From Litoditis marina (taxonomy: Eukaryota; Nematoda; Chromadorea; Rhabditida; Rhabditidae): a DNA stretch of 64,000 nt. Below, piece after piece: positions 24,096 through 35,398 of the stretch (positions within the stretch are counted from its first letter, which is position 1; every line of letters begins with the position of its first letter). The stretch spans positions 26,457,485 through 26,521,484 of the forward strand of contig OZ038433.1 of NCBI GenBank assembly GCA_964036275.1, written 5' to 3'. The translations under genes were made by a program, and so were the position numbers. The notes beneath the pieces were generated by a model that saw nothing but the letters and a program-made list of their open reading frames with translations, was not told the DNA's origin and did not search any database.

Positions 24096-24687
24096 TAAGG
24101 GGTGACCCTGACTAAGTTGTAGTTATTTCGTCGAGTATATTGCGCACGTGAAAGCGTAAATAGCGGAAATAAACAGTTGAACAGAAATAATGAGTGAGAG
24201 ATTCTCGTATAAGAAGTACTTGCCAGTCATGGAACGCAGCCACAAACCCAGTGTAAAATATTGAAATTGGCGGTTTTTGTTCGTCCTTCATTTTGCGACT
24301 CCGATAACGTCTTGTAAAACTTCAGAAATGAAATTCTAATTCTTAAAAAATTTGTTTTTTTCTCTGTCAGTGTGCATCAATTGCTTAACACATGAACAAA
24401 TTTTCACCTGATTCGAATTATTGCAACTTTGTACGGAAGTAGAAACTTGCGTCACCTTTGCGTTGCGTTCGAGAATGATTTTTCAAACCTTTGTAGCTGT
24501 TTATGACACTTTTTCTTTACATGTTCAATTATAGTTATAATTTTATAATTGTTCATTGAAAAGATGTGAAAACATAAAACGGAATAAATATGTGTACAAC
24601 CCGAAATCATATCACAGACTTAGGAAACAATGGAGAGAGATGGAAGGCACGCGTACGGTAAAGCATCGAAGATGGAGGGGGAGGGGC

Positions 24688-26533
24688 TTATCGCTTCTTC
24701 TCGATGGAACGACGTTTCCGCTTGTGAGAGGGCTTCCGCGCGGCCGCGGTGGCAGGGAGGGCCGACAACATTTCTGGAAGAGAAGAAATTAAGAAAATTA
24801 GTCTCACTCGAATGTAAAATCACGTCAAATATGTGAACACTGTGATATTTGAGCAAGTGAAACGGGTAACCATAAATTGCGAGCCTAACCCAAAAGTTAG
24901 TTTGACGCTGATAGTGGCTTAAACGTCGCTGATGATAAAAGGTGATTTGGCCTGCTGCTGGTTAGAATTAATTTGTGATATTCATACGTTCCGCCTGCTT
25001 TCAGCATTCACAAATCCTTTACCCGAAGACTATTTTCAACCCTTTTTAAATTTATCTTCTTCTTGTTATTTCTATCCTATCTTGACCATTTGTAGTTGCT
25101 GAGAACTGTTCCGCTACAATATGGATGGTATTGAGGGGGGTTCGTGTGGAGTGGCCTATTTGCCGGGACGTTTTTGTCGTGTGAAAGGATGATTGGAAAA
25201 CGACCTCGAGTTGCGAGAGACGAATAGAGATAACGACATAATTGCAGGGTGGAAGTACGGTAGAGACGCAGTCAAGGTAGGATCAGCACTATCAACCACT
25301 ATCTCATGGGGTCAGGAAGCAAATGGTCGAGATAAGATAGAAAGAGAAAGGTTATGCTAGTTGTGAGTAGAACGTCACACATCATTCAAAAACATTTTTC
25401 TTAACTCGTCTTTCATTAACTACGTTCAGCTAAACGTTCAGTGTGGCCAATACAAATGCTCGAAAACCTGTTTGGTCGGGACGCATGTTTTAGATGAAAA
25501 ACACGCATCAGAAAAGCTGTGGGAATGAGATTCGGAAAAGTTCAGCTTTTGCAAGCCAGTTGTGAGAAAATAACGAACTTCAATGCAAATTTAGATGTTT
25601 CTGATATTTGGTATGAAAACGAACCTCTGGGAAGGGTTCCGTTGTTGACACGGGCTCGGATGGTGGCCTCCAACATCTGGATGTAACCGGCGGCATTCAT
25701 TAGAAGGGCGGCCGGGTCCTTGTTGAGGGGAGTTGGGGGGAGCAGGGAGGAGAGACGGTGCATCTCGTCGAGCTCATCCCGGGAAAGAGCCGGAGCAGCT
25801 GCTGGAATGGGGATGATTAGAGGGGTACAAAGAGATCCATGTTTTAGAGACAGAGAAAGAGAGAGAGAGGGTAAAGGGAGAGAGGGAGAGAGAGGTTGAG
25901 AGAGAAGGAGAAGATGTTCGCATGAAACCGGATTTTGCATCGATTCAATGCGCGGGTTTAGCGAGCGCACTACAGAAAGCCGATCACATTCTACCATTAT
26001 TGATTACACAGAATTGTTATTCATGAAAGTGACATAGAACAGAGTAGCTTATCATTCCTATAGTTAGAGCGATAGTAATTGGAACAAAAAATCTGATCAA
26101 GTAAGATTCATTCGAATGCTCTGAATGGTTTGATGTAACTATAAGAATAATGTGAATGTGCCGTAGTAGTGGACTAGAATGAGATTCGACAAATTTAGAG
26201 AAATGATATGAGAATTAGAAACTGACGTAGAAGAACCGTTTCACCTTTATACTCCAATATTATTTTCAAGGATAATTTAAAAAAAATAAATAACTAGAAG
26301 CACCTCAGATTCGGTGTAATATTTTCCACGTCATATTTTCAAGTTTTACATGTTTTAATGAGTTGACGAATCGTGAACGAGAATATATTTTGGTTGAAGC
26401 GAAACGGTTCCTTTAAAGAGAGTAGATTTAATATGGGAATGAGTAGTTCTCATGAGTGTTACTCACCTTTCTTCTTCATCGAAGGACCTTCGATTCCAAT
26501 CTTCTTTGGCGCAATAGTTGGCTTAGGTTGCAT
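24688..26533 (-). CDS. Id-like helix-loop-helix protein 2 (109 aa, three exons)
   Basis: Exons 26467-26533, 25625-25801 and 24688-24773 (minus order) join with agreeing phases 1 and 1 (donors GTGAGT and GTTCGT; acceptors ATTCCAG and CTTCCAG). Residues 1-22 are Lys/Pro-rich. Helix 1 is about 30-44 (RDELDEMHRLSSLLP), the loop is PTPLNKDP, and helix 2 is about 53-73 (AALLMNAAGYIQMLEATIRA). Next comes NNGTLPREML and a strongly basic tail RKPSHKRKRRSIEKKR, a likely nuclear localisation signal. The LLPPTPLNK loop and AGYIQMLE helix resemble Id-class HLHs. No basic DNA-contact region abuts helix 1. If exon 3 is wrong, exon 2 reads on to a stop at 25542. A second possible terminal exon is 25430-25467. 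Exon 3 is preferred for its phase, acceptor, GC content and basic residues. Confidence 0.75.
25855..25912. repeat. GA-rich tract in HLH gene 2 intron 1
   Basis: Short GA tract inside the 25802-26466 intron. Confidence 0.8.
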
Positions 26534-26606
26534 GGTGAGAACTGGAGACAGTTGGGGGGCGGGCCGAAGCGGACCAAAAGGGGGCGGAGTCCGGGGGGAA
26601 CACCTG
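26534..26606 (-). promoter_or_regulatory. GC-box and E-box promoter of HLH gene 2
   Basis: Upstream of the minus-strand ATG are two GC boxes (GGGGGGCGGGCC at about 26554-26565 and GGGGGCGGAG at about 26580-26589, read on +) and an E-box CACCTG (26601-26606 on +). This is the same motif pair as in front of HLH gene 1, although no clear TATA was seen. Confidence 0.4.
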
Positions 26607-27372
26607 GTATGGCAGGGGGTTACGGTACACGGGGGATATGGAAAATACGGAATGAGCATGAACAACTAAGAACATCAAAACACTAATGAACATGAACTTT
26701 TTGACCTAATCACACAACGATATTTATTTTGCGTTCTATTTTACAACCATTAAATTGCACCTGATACAATTCTCTTACAAATTTAACTATACAAACTATA
26801 TAATTCTGAATATTTGGATAAGGCCTTCCACTTTACAAAACAATGTCAAAACAGCTGAGGACTTTCTGATTGGTACTGTGAGTTGATTAGTGCACGTGAT
26901 TTGAAACAAATTTGTTAACTAGTTGATGTTGAGATAGTTTTTCAGCTTGGTAGTAGCTTGGTTCAACTTATTATCACTATTCGGAATAGCCAATTTCCGA
27001 AAAAGTTTACTTGTAAAAGAAAAACTGTTCGAAAATACGAGGACGGTACTGTAGGTGGACACGAGCACGTGGCACAGACTATTCGAGTTGGTTGAGGATA
27101 AAGCTGGTGGAGAATGGGGGGAAAGTGAGGAACATCTGGGATGCCAGTTGTCCCCTACACATGGCATCTGCAACTGTCTCAGCCGAGAAGCATTTCAAAT
27201 ATATCCCCGACTACCACAAAACAGAGAAATCAAGAAAATAGAAAATTGCGGAATAGTAGAATTTTAGTGAATGTTTCTTTGAGAGAACAACATACTTATT
27301 CGAACCTGTTGCCTTGTTGAACGAACTAAAGGTGCGAAATTATAGAATGCGCTCTTTCCCAAAGCAGCCCAG

Positions 27373-27480
27373 ACGGTGTATGCTGCCTATCCCATTGTGT
27401 TTGTAGTTTCATCCTTCTGCATTTCCATCAAAATTCTGAGTGACGCTGTGCTGCGAGATCAAACTACGTGATTGTATTGG
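27373..27480. mobile_element. TGTAGTTTGATC-family MITE
   Basis: ACGGTGTATGCTGCC and ATTGTGTTTGTAGTTTCATC on the left, GATCAAACTACGTGATTGTA on the right, in the same layout as the copy at 16512. Confidence 0.65.
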
Positions 27481-29381
27481 CCTTTTCTCTTGGAGTAGCT
27501 GGACTACTCCAAAACAAAAGGAATACAAAGTGTATTACATTCAAATGAAAATATGGCTCACATATCCGAAAAGAAATAGTTCCACAGTTTATCTGGGGTG
27601 AAACGTTGTCACTTGAGGACCGTCCGTGGCGAAGCTTCAATAATTCAGAGGCATAACAATCTTGGAGCAGTCAAGGAGCAAAACCTTGTAACAATGTGAT
27701 GTGGTCAATCAAATCTTGAATTCCAAAACTTTCATCATTTCCAAGATTGGAGAATGTTGCTCTGATGTCATTTTGCATTCAACTTTGCCATTTACAGAAC
27801 AACTGCCGGGCCAACTGTTGGGAAGAAAGATATAAACAATGAACAGAGAATGCCTTTCCCACTCTCAATGAAATATATCCAAGTGCGCCAAATTCAGATG
27901 TCACCGAATCAGTATTTGAAGTTTCAACCATAAGAAAAATAAATTTAAAAAAACATAAAAATCTTGGAGCAGTCAAGGAGCAAATTCTCATTTTTACGCA
28001 AATGTTGTGTGCCCTGAGAAAAAACCTAGTTTCTTCAATTTCTCAGTTTCCCAATATGTACTCGGTGTATGAAAATGAATGGAAGGGGTAGAAACGTAAA
28101 GCATATTATAAAAACTTTCTGATGTGTCGAATACGTTTGACTTTGGGAAGTCAACGAGTACGCTAGTATCATAAAACCGCGGTGCCATACAGTTTAGTAT
28201 TTTAGTACGTCTCGTTCAACAAATCTCTATATATAAAATTTAGGTTATTCCTGTCAAAGTAAAAATTTGACCTCTTTTAACCGGATCAACTCAACAAGAA
28301 AGATGGTGAGAGCGCATATGCAGTTGAATTTAAAAATTTCAGCCGTTGAATTCCGAAAATTCACACATTCAAGCAGTTTCCTTAGTCATAATTTTTCATT
28401 TATCGTGTTGCAATAATTCTCATGAGTGTAACCGTGAGCTGGTAATCATTTCTATATTTTCCCAGCCAGATGTCTAATTGCGATTATAATAGAGCATCAC
28501 ACCTGTATGCCGATGGGAACACTCTTATGTAATCTGTACAAAGTGTTGAAATGTTCAACCTTACTTGAAAAACTATCAACTCAGAGGAGTAAGCTACAAA
28601 ATATCTTACTACAAACCACATATCCTCAAATTAGGTTTACCGCTGTTCCGACGATAATTTCTTGCTCCCAACAAATTATTTGCAGTAAGGAATAACCATA
28701 TCTGAGTAGTAGTTTGAACTACATACACATAATCTTTCGACTTACTACTCAAACACAGCTAAATCTATTTTCGACCACCTCAAAACCGAACGAAACGTAC
28801 TGTTTCTGCCTGATTTTTCTAGCGCTGTAGTTATCTACTGTTCAAGCTTCAATCCAAGTTATTTCCAATTCTGTTAAACTCAATTACGCACTGGGGCATA
28901 AAGTTCTGTTGGAGGGATCACATATTCAAGGCGTATCACTCTTTCTCGTTTAAATTAGTACGCCATTTAACAATACAATGGCAGTTTGCCAATGGGGCAA
29001 ATGCCACGAGCATGAATAGATAATATATTAGCACTCGAGTCAGCAATAAGAGGATAATTGAGAACATAGGTGACAACATATAGCACAATATTAACCTGAA
29101 TGGGGGGATTATGTTCTTCTAGAATACAAAAGGAAGGGGGAGGGGGGTTGAATTTCCATCAGATTAATAGCCGTTGGCCGTTGGGAGAAACTTTTCGGGC
29201 ACTTTACTAAATATTCACGTTGTGAGGTTCATGGAAACTTCAGAAGGGCGTGGATCTCTATCGAGTTAACGTCTACAATTCAGCCAAAGTTGTTTAGTAC
29301 TGGTCATTCCTACGTAGACTGCTGTGTGAGAATGCGGGAATATCCCGGCTCTCTGCTCCCTCTGGTTTTCACGTCATACTG

Positions 29382-29573
29382 TACTATGAGTAAAACGTGA
29401 GACGGCCGCGACAATGTCGTTGCCGTCTCAGTTTTAACTGTTGTTTATCAGCCTGCGTCTCCTCAAAACATATGCTATTTTCATGAGTGAAATTTGTCAC
29501 GGCAGCGACAATGTCGTTGCCGTCTCAATTTCGACTCAGTCGGCGGGGGCCGAGTCAGTGATTTCTCAGAGTA
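29382..29573 (-). mobile_element. CGACATTGTCG MITE, intact copy (192 bp, inverted)
   Basis: Reverse complement of 13119-13310 over its whole length with few differences. It includes both CGACAATGTCG palindromes and the CAGTCGGCGGGGGCCGAGTC block. Sharp matching ends define the element as a unit. Confidence 0.8.
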
Positions 29574-30214
29574 TGAGCCCACGAGCTGGTGATACAGCGT
29601 ACATTTAGAACCACAAACCCTAGTCCTAACAAAAAAACACACTGCTTCGAGTACCCCTACCCGAATTTGCTTGGATCAGAAGATGCCAGTACTTGAATGA
29701 TCACCTTCTCCTTCCTTTGAAGTTTGTCCGTGGTGTTTGTAGATCAGATTATAACCATAGTCACTCGTAAGTGAAAAAAGAGTCTAGTGAGACGAATCAG
29801 AAAATTTGAACATTTTGCATTGTACGGTATCAGATATCAAGCTCCGATGTATTTCACATGATCTTCGAGACCAAATAGTGAAAGGTTCATCTGTGAGCAG
29901 AACGTAAGGTCACCGAGTAATGTACGTCGTTATCATTGCGTGGACGCTAGGCACACATGATCTCGACATTGACTTTATAGCTAGCGTAACCCTGTTATCA
30001 CTTTTCACGATTAATATTCAGCATTAACCTGTGAATTAGATTGAACGACTCTGCATCGCAAAGCTGGCGAGTCACAGAACTGTTTTGTTCTTGATCAGAT
30101 ACTTCAAATCAACATGTCTAGATAAGCGAGTTTCGTTCGCTGCCTTGATGTGGCATCTGTCTGTCCCGAAGCTACGTTCATTTGTAGATAAGATATGGGT
30201 CAATTATAGGTACA

Positions 30215-30418
30215 ATGCGTGCCATTAGGCCTGTCTGTTTGTATTGCGGCATCTCGAGAAGACCACCCACAAAGGCGTCTATTTCGTGGCAAGACGCGTT
30301 TCCGGTGCACAAAGGGACCACCTGGCCCGCGGATGTTTATTTCAGAGAGAACACTCGAACAAAGCCGACTTTGAAGGAACACGTGTTACAGAAATGCGAT
30401 ACGCTGAGAACCGAATAA
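30215..30418 (+). pseudogene. Possible BED-like zinc-finger fragment (67 aa)
   Basis: A GC-richer island with an ATG-initiated 67-codon frame. It has PVCLYCG near residue 8 and LKEHVLQKC near residue 54, i.e. C-x2-C followed by L-x2-H-x4-C. That layout is typical of BED fingers found in hAT-type transposases and their descendants, although the spacing between the pairs is long. No adjoining transposase core or exon was found. It may be a transposon relic or a chance match. Confidence 0.25.
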
Positions 30419-32324
30419 CTATATTACCAGTATACTAGGAGTAAATGAAAGAGGCACACGGAAAGTGAAGAAATATCCGAAACTCTTCGAATTCTGAATG
30501 TATTTAGCATGTTGCTCGAATCATCAGAATATTATATCTCTCGAATTTGCCCGTTCACAAATTATTAACTACCTAAGAATTAAAACAGATAAGCAAACAG
30601 ACAACAAAAGAAAAACATTCATCACAAGTGCGTTTTTCTAATGGTTCACAGTAGTCCAACCAACCACGACGGCATCGTTTGTGCTGTACAAAACGTTTCG
30701 CTTGACTTTATTGATAAGCAAAAAAAGTTACCGAATCATTTCCGGATTCAGTAAAAAGCAAATGAGCCCGGCAAATTTTTCATCTCATAGCAGTGTTATT
30801 AATTTCCTACGCTAAACAGTTTAGCTACGTTGGAAGTTCATTATCGTGTGAATTTTCCCAATCTGCCTTACATTGACAACTTCGAACTGAGAGGGATGTA
30901 ATGATATTCATAATTTATTTTGTTACTTCTTTATTTCAACTTTAGTCGTTGTGAGGTGATAGTTTGTATCACCTCTCACTGGATGTTCGTACAACACTGT
31001 ACAGTAACTCACAGGCGCTCTATGAAAGTGTTATCTCGAAATAGTACTCGATTCTTGGAGGTTATCATACCATCAGACATGGAGAAGGTGAAGTAAATAT
31101 TGAAGTACAATTTCAGCATAATCAGATGCGGTTGCCTCATATTTCGCGATGCACAGCGTGACAAATGACAATGAATCGTGTGGCTGACAGAGGTGGAAGC
31201 ATTGTCAGTGTCCTTCTGATTGACAATCGAATGAGCTGTGGATTTATTGTCTCATTACCATATTTGGCATGGCAAATCGCAGCGGGAGTCGGTCAATTCT
31301 CGTCACGCTCCCGTCATTCCGTGTCCAGCTACGGAAGTGAAATTCATAGATGAATGTAATGTTCGTGAAGGAGTAAGGGGTTTCGAAGGTGGCATTGTTT
31401 CATCTCCGAGCATACAATTGGCAGCTACCAATTTTCTGATGACAGTTCCAGAAAAAAATTCCATAACGGTATCTCAGTTTAGTTTGCTGTAATGCGTGTG
31501 TAGAAACGCTCATGAGGATGTCTATTTCTTCTTAAAACGTTCAACACATTGGAAACAGCCTGGAGGGACACAGCAAATGAAAAAGAGTGAGCAGTAATTG
31601 TTCGGAAATCTGCTGGAAAAAGTGTGTCGACGGGGTTACTGTAGTGGTTTATTGTGTGTATCATTGGGTGTACGGTCGGTTAATTCGTACGTAATTACAC
31701 GGCGGGTCGCATTCAACTGGCGGCATGGAAACCCTTCATCAACTCCAATTGCCACCCCGCTGCGCCAAAAAGTACCGCACGGAAAGGAAACGAGCTCACG
31801 AAGGGGGCACAGGGAGGAAAGTAACAACACTTCCTTTCTGGGCTTCTTCACTCTCTTATCTCACTCTGTTGCTTTTTCTTTCACTCTCTGCTTTCTCTCT
31901 CCCAGTCATCTTCCTCTCTCTTACTGAAAATCCGGACTGCACAAAAAAATCACCGACAGCGCGTCGGCTAGAAAAAACTTCACGTGAGATTCAAAAAAAA
32001 ACTTGAGTGAGTCGCCGCGATATGACATAGATGTGTCATAAAATATTGAAAACAGCCTACTTCCTACACGTAGTAATGATGAGAACTATGTCTCATGTCT
32101 TAGTACTTTGGATATTACTATTGGTCCAGAGGCCGTATTCATCAACATTCCGGCCGTTCTTTTCTGTTGCATCCCTGCGCAGATTCCTATTTTTTTTCCT
32201 ATACTTTTATTCCTATCATGTTTCTGTCTGCCGTTTCTAACATCTTTGTTAACGTGGTTTCATGTCTGCCTAGAGTATTTCTATGCTAATGAATACTCAC
32301 GTGAAACCTGCCTATATATACCCG

Positions 32325-32410
32325 GCGTCTCCTCAAACATGCGTTCTCTACTCTCCCACCTCATCGAGAAATAAATGCCGCGAAATAGTGCACAAAGCAG
32401 GAGACGCAGG
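32325..32410. repeat. GCGTCTCC foldback element, copy 3
   Basis: Starts GGCGTCTCCTCAAAC and ends GGAGACGCAGG, with CGCGAAATAGTGCACAAAG inside, matching the layout of the copy at 3503-3595. Confidence 0.55.
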
Positions 32411-32576
32411 ATTAGATCAAGGTGCCGGAATGTTCTAGCATACGTATTCAGGTTCTATCTCTTAGCTGTCTTCTACCATTGCGGCGAGTCATGCAAATGA
32501 TGACCTCGTGAAGGATCTGATCATATTTTGATAACATAGTCACCAATTTTGTATGTTTCGACATATTCAAGACGAT

Positions 32577-32990
32577 GACAACCTGAGGGTAGGTGGGTAT
32601 AGTCGTCGCCAACGGAAATGCGGAAAGGTACTGTATATCTCACTTTCCGCTGTGTACGCACACATGTCTTCGATTCTAAAATATACCCGTTATGTAATCT
32701 AATAGCCCAATGGTTATAGTGAGTGCCAAATCTATAAATTTCTGTCTCTTGCCGGAATCGAACCTGCGAGCAAAAGTTTCGTAGCAGGGCGCAAACCACT
32801 GCGCTATTGAAGCACATAAGCGGCAAGCTATGGAATCAAAGATATGTGTGCGTACACAGCAGAAAGTGAGATATACAGTACCCTCCCGCCTTTCCGTTGG
32901 CGACGACTATAGCGGCGTGCTACGAATCTTTTGCTTGCAGGTTCGATTCCGGTGAGAGACAGAAATTTATTAGTTTGACACTCACTATAT
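32577..32990. mobile_element. Inverted pair of tRNA-derived SINE-like repeats
   Basis: On the minus strand (about 32815-32745) lie a perfect A-box TAGCGCAGTGG (32796-32806) and B-box GGTTCGATTCC (32754-32764), then AGAGACAGAAATTTATA. A body follows, ending GTGTGCGTACACAGCGGAAA and GGCGACGACTATA. On + at 32836-32990 the same tail and the 3' half of the tRNA-like head occur again (B-box 32940-32950, then AGAGACAGAAATTTATTA). So two copies lie in opposite orientation, the second lacking its A-box half. The anticodon arm does not pair, so this is not a working tRNA. Confidence 0.65.
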
Positions 32991-32996
32991 CCAGAT

Positions 32997-33288
32997 AGTT
33001 ATATGAATGTGATCAGCAAAAGATGTACTCAAAAATTGTTTCGACCCTGATTCAAGACGATTTTTGGGTTGGTTTTCTATGAGGGTTGGGTCATCATCAG
33101 TTGAACCCCTCTGAGAAAATGAAAACAGTACGAAAAGACTTACTGACCGTCTTCTAACGATGAATTGAGAAAAGTGGACATTGCTTGATGATGACCCAAC
33201 CTTCTGAGAAAACCAACCCAAAAATCGTCTTGAATCAGGGTCGAAACCATTTTTGAGTATATCTTTTACTGAGCACATTCATATAACT
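32997..33288. mobile_element. 292-bp MITE with ~100-bp inverted ends
   Basis: Ends are AGTTATATGAATGTG and CACATTCATATAACT. The inverted similarity continues inward through CTCAAAAAT, TTTCGACCCTGATTCAAGAC, TTTTTGGGTTGGTTTTC and GGTTGGGTCATCATC. The centre is unpaired and no transposase frame is present. Confidence 0.85.
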
Positions 33289-34000
33289 ATAATTCATCCA
33301 AAACGTCCTAGTGACACAATATATTTTGTTTACATAAATAACCTAACTTATCCAGATAGCTCAGATCAAAGGTGACCTTTTCATGATACTTCTCTGCTCA
33401 GCCTGACAATCAACACCTCGGCTAAACGTATATGGTTGGGGCAGCGGCTAACATCCGGTGTCGGCTCGAACAAAGCCGCGGCTAATCCACAAATTGCTCC
33501 CTTTATTGACACTTGCTCTCATCCGTTTGACCGTGTATTGCTCGCTGTTGCAATCTGATGACGTAACTACCGTAACCCTCCTAATACCGACGGACCTTCA
33601 AGATAGATACAGCCAATTTTGTACGAATAGGGTTCGTGTAAAACGCTAGTAACACATTCGAAACCGATTAACATTAATAACATGATGACTGAATCTACTG
33701 TGTTAGTAGTTGTCTGATGTGTATGCAAACAAAACAAAATCTCAGATTAAGTCACCGCTATAACGAATGATCTCGCAGTCAACTTATGATTATCTCCACG
33801 GCTCTACGAACTTGAAACACCAGAAACTGAAAAGGGAGCAGGGTAACATCAAGAAGAGGCCGATTGCAACAGGGCATGCTGTTTTGTCCTTTTGACATTG
33901 TAGTTTGACCACGGAATTCGGTTGTAATCCGGAATTACTGACGTGTACTCGAATGGAACTACAACTCTGCTATATGGTTTGAACCTCCAAAACAAACGTA

Positions 34001-34100
34001 TACGGTGTAGGTTGCCCTATACTGTGTTTGTAGTTCGATCCCGTTACCTTCTCGTTGAGATTTGTAAAAGATGACGCGTAAACTACAACTAGGATTGAGT
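34001..34100. mobile_element. TGTAGTTTGATC-family MITE
   Basis: TACGGTGTAGGTTGCCCTAT, GTGTTTGTAGTTCGATCCCG on the left and AAACTACAACTAGGATTGAG on the right. Confidence 0.65.
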
Positions 34101-34317
34101 CCTAGATAATTGTTGAACACGCTCTATGAACAAGTTTCCGTTTATGCTGCTCACTTTTCCCAAAACTGACAATTTTGGAACAAGCCCAGTCGCATCGTGC
34201 TCAATTTGAGTACCTTCATGGCTATCTCTACTATATCCGCTTATCGGAATCACGATGCAGTATTTTTCATCAAAACTTACGAGAATCGTGCCCGTTCCAT
34301 CCGAGGCACGTCCAACA

Positions 34318-34420
34318 TTGTTATAGGAAATTATACTATAATTGTTGTAGTTTGAATAGACGGACTATCAACGGGATCAAACCACAAACACAGCGGGAGA
34401 AGAACAAACACCGTATAGGC
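34318..34420. mobile_element. TGTAGTTTGATC-family MITE, inverse copy
   Basis: TTATAGGAAATTATACTATA, TTGTAGTTTGAATAG, then ACGGGATCAAACCACAAACA and ACAAACACCGTATA. This is the inverse orientation of 34001-34100, only 220 bp away. ORFs across it are discounted. Confidence 0.65.
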
Positions 34421-35305
34421 TGGCTTTGGCTAGCGAATCCCATAGTTGCGTCAGCCGTTCATTTGTGTTCAGTCGGCTTCCGCGTTAATACTCTGCTCTG
34501 TTGCCAATTAGGCCTTATGTTGTGTGTAATTAGGGCCGTATTTCGAGTAGGATAGGGTTTCGAAGGCGGTTCCGCTTTTCATCTATTATTCACTATGTGA
34601 AGCATGCGGCTCGACCTTTTGACCGCCGACAGATGGGTTGCCGAACAGTTGAGGAGGGCTGCCAAACAGTGCAAATTGGATTAGTGCCAGGGATCACATT
34701 CCGTCACCTGGCTCGGAAGCGGTGTCTATGAAGACTGGTACTGACCCAAATTGAATGACAACTAGGAGAAGATTGGGAGAGAGAAATGAGAGGGGAAAAG
34801 ATAGAAAGACGAGAGAGGTTGATAGAACATGATAAAGCGAGTTATCTAGGTGTGAAAATATTAACTATAAGGTCCACCATCTGAAAGTAAGTCAACTACA
34901 CCGAACAAAGTGACATGACTAAAAAAGCGTGACAGTTTTTGGAAGGTTTGAACTTTCATTCTCTTTTCATAGTACCACAAAAGTAGGAAGAGACTCAAAA
35001 AAGTTTGGGCCCACTGAAACCAGTGGTTCAATAATTTCAGCCATATACCAGTAAAGTCTGACTGAGCGACGAAAACTAGTCCGTTTTCAGAGGTCAACAC
35101 GTGAAAATGTATGATTTTTCATCAAAGGTAGGCCAATTTTCTTCTTTTCGGCGAAAAAGTAGTTCGTTTTCCGAATTTTTCTGACTATTCGGACAACTTT
35201 ACTGGTGTATGATTTCAGCGCATACTGTAAGAGGCCACCGACGTGCGAATCAGAGTATAGCTTACTTTATCACTATCTCATATTTGGGGAGGAGAGACAA
35301 ATCAT

Positions 35306-35390
35306 CGCTGTAGTTCGATCTCGATACACCTCATAATTTACGAACTTCAACCACACGGGATCAAACTACAAACACAGCGAGAGGGAAAAT
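35306..35390. mobile_element. TGTAGTTTGATC-family MITE
   Basis: CGCTGTAGTTCGATCTCG and GGGATCAAACTACAAACACAGCG form a near-perfect hairpin of about 85 bp. Confidence 0.7.
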
Positions 35391-35398
35391 TGAAGTAT

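Larger units (their letters stand above)
8878..24687. other. 16-kb stretch with no supported gene
   Basis: This contains repeats and low-complexity arrays (listed separately) in AT-rich unique sequence. No chain of exons with consistent phase was found on either strand. Isolated coding-like segments at about 15176-15551 and 17435-17660 (see findings) are the only hints. A TATA-like TTTAAATAGC near 12412 precedes a 10-codon ATG segment with a GTAAAT donor (12472-12500), but no second exon could be found. Confidence 0.5.

Noticed and set aside
32745..32815. tRNA gene on the minus strand
   Set aside because: A- and B-boxes are perfect, but the anticodon arm does not pair and acceptor-stem pairing is poor; called a tRNA-derived repeat instead.
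32985..33278. 97-codon minus ORF
   Set aside because: Entirely within the 292-bp MITE; both arms give mirror peptides, as expected of a palindrome.
34175..34555. 126-codon + ORF
   Set aside because: Crosses the inverted TGTAGTTTGATC element at 34318-34420; composition and palindrome explain the open frame.
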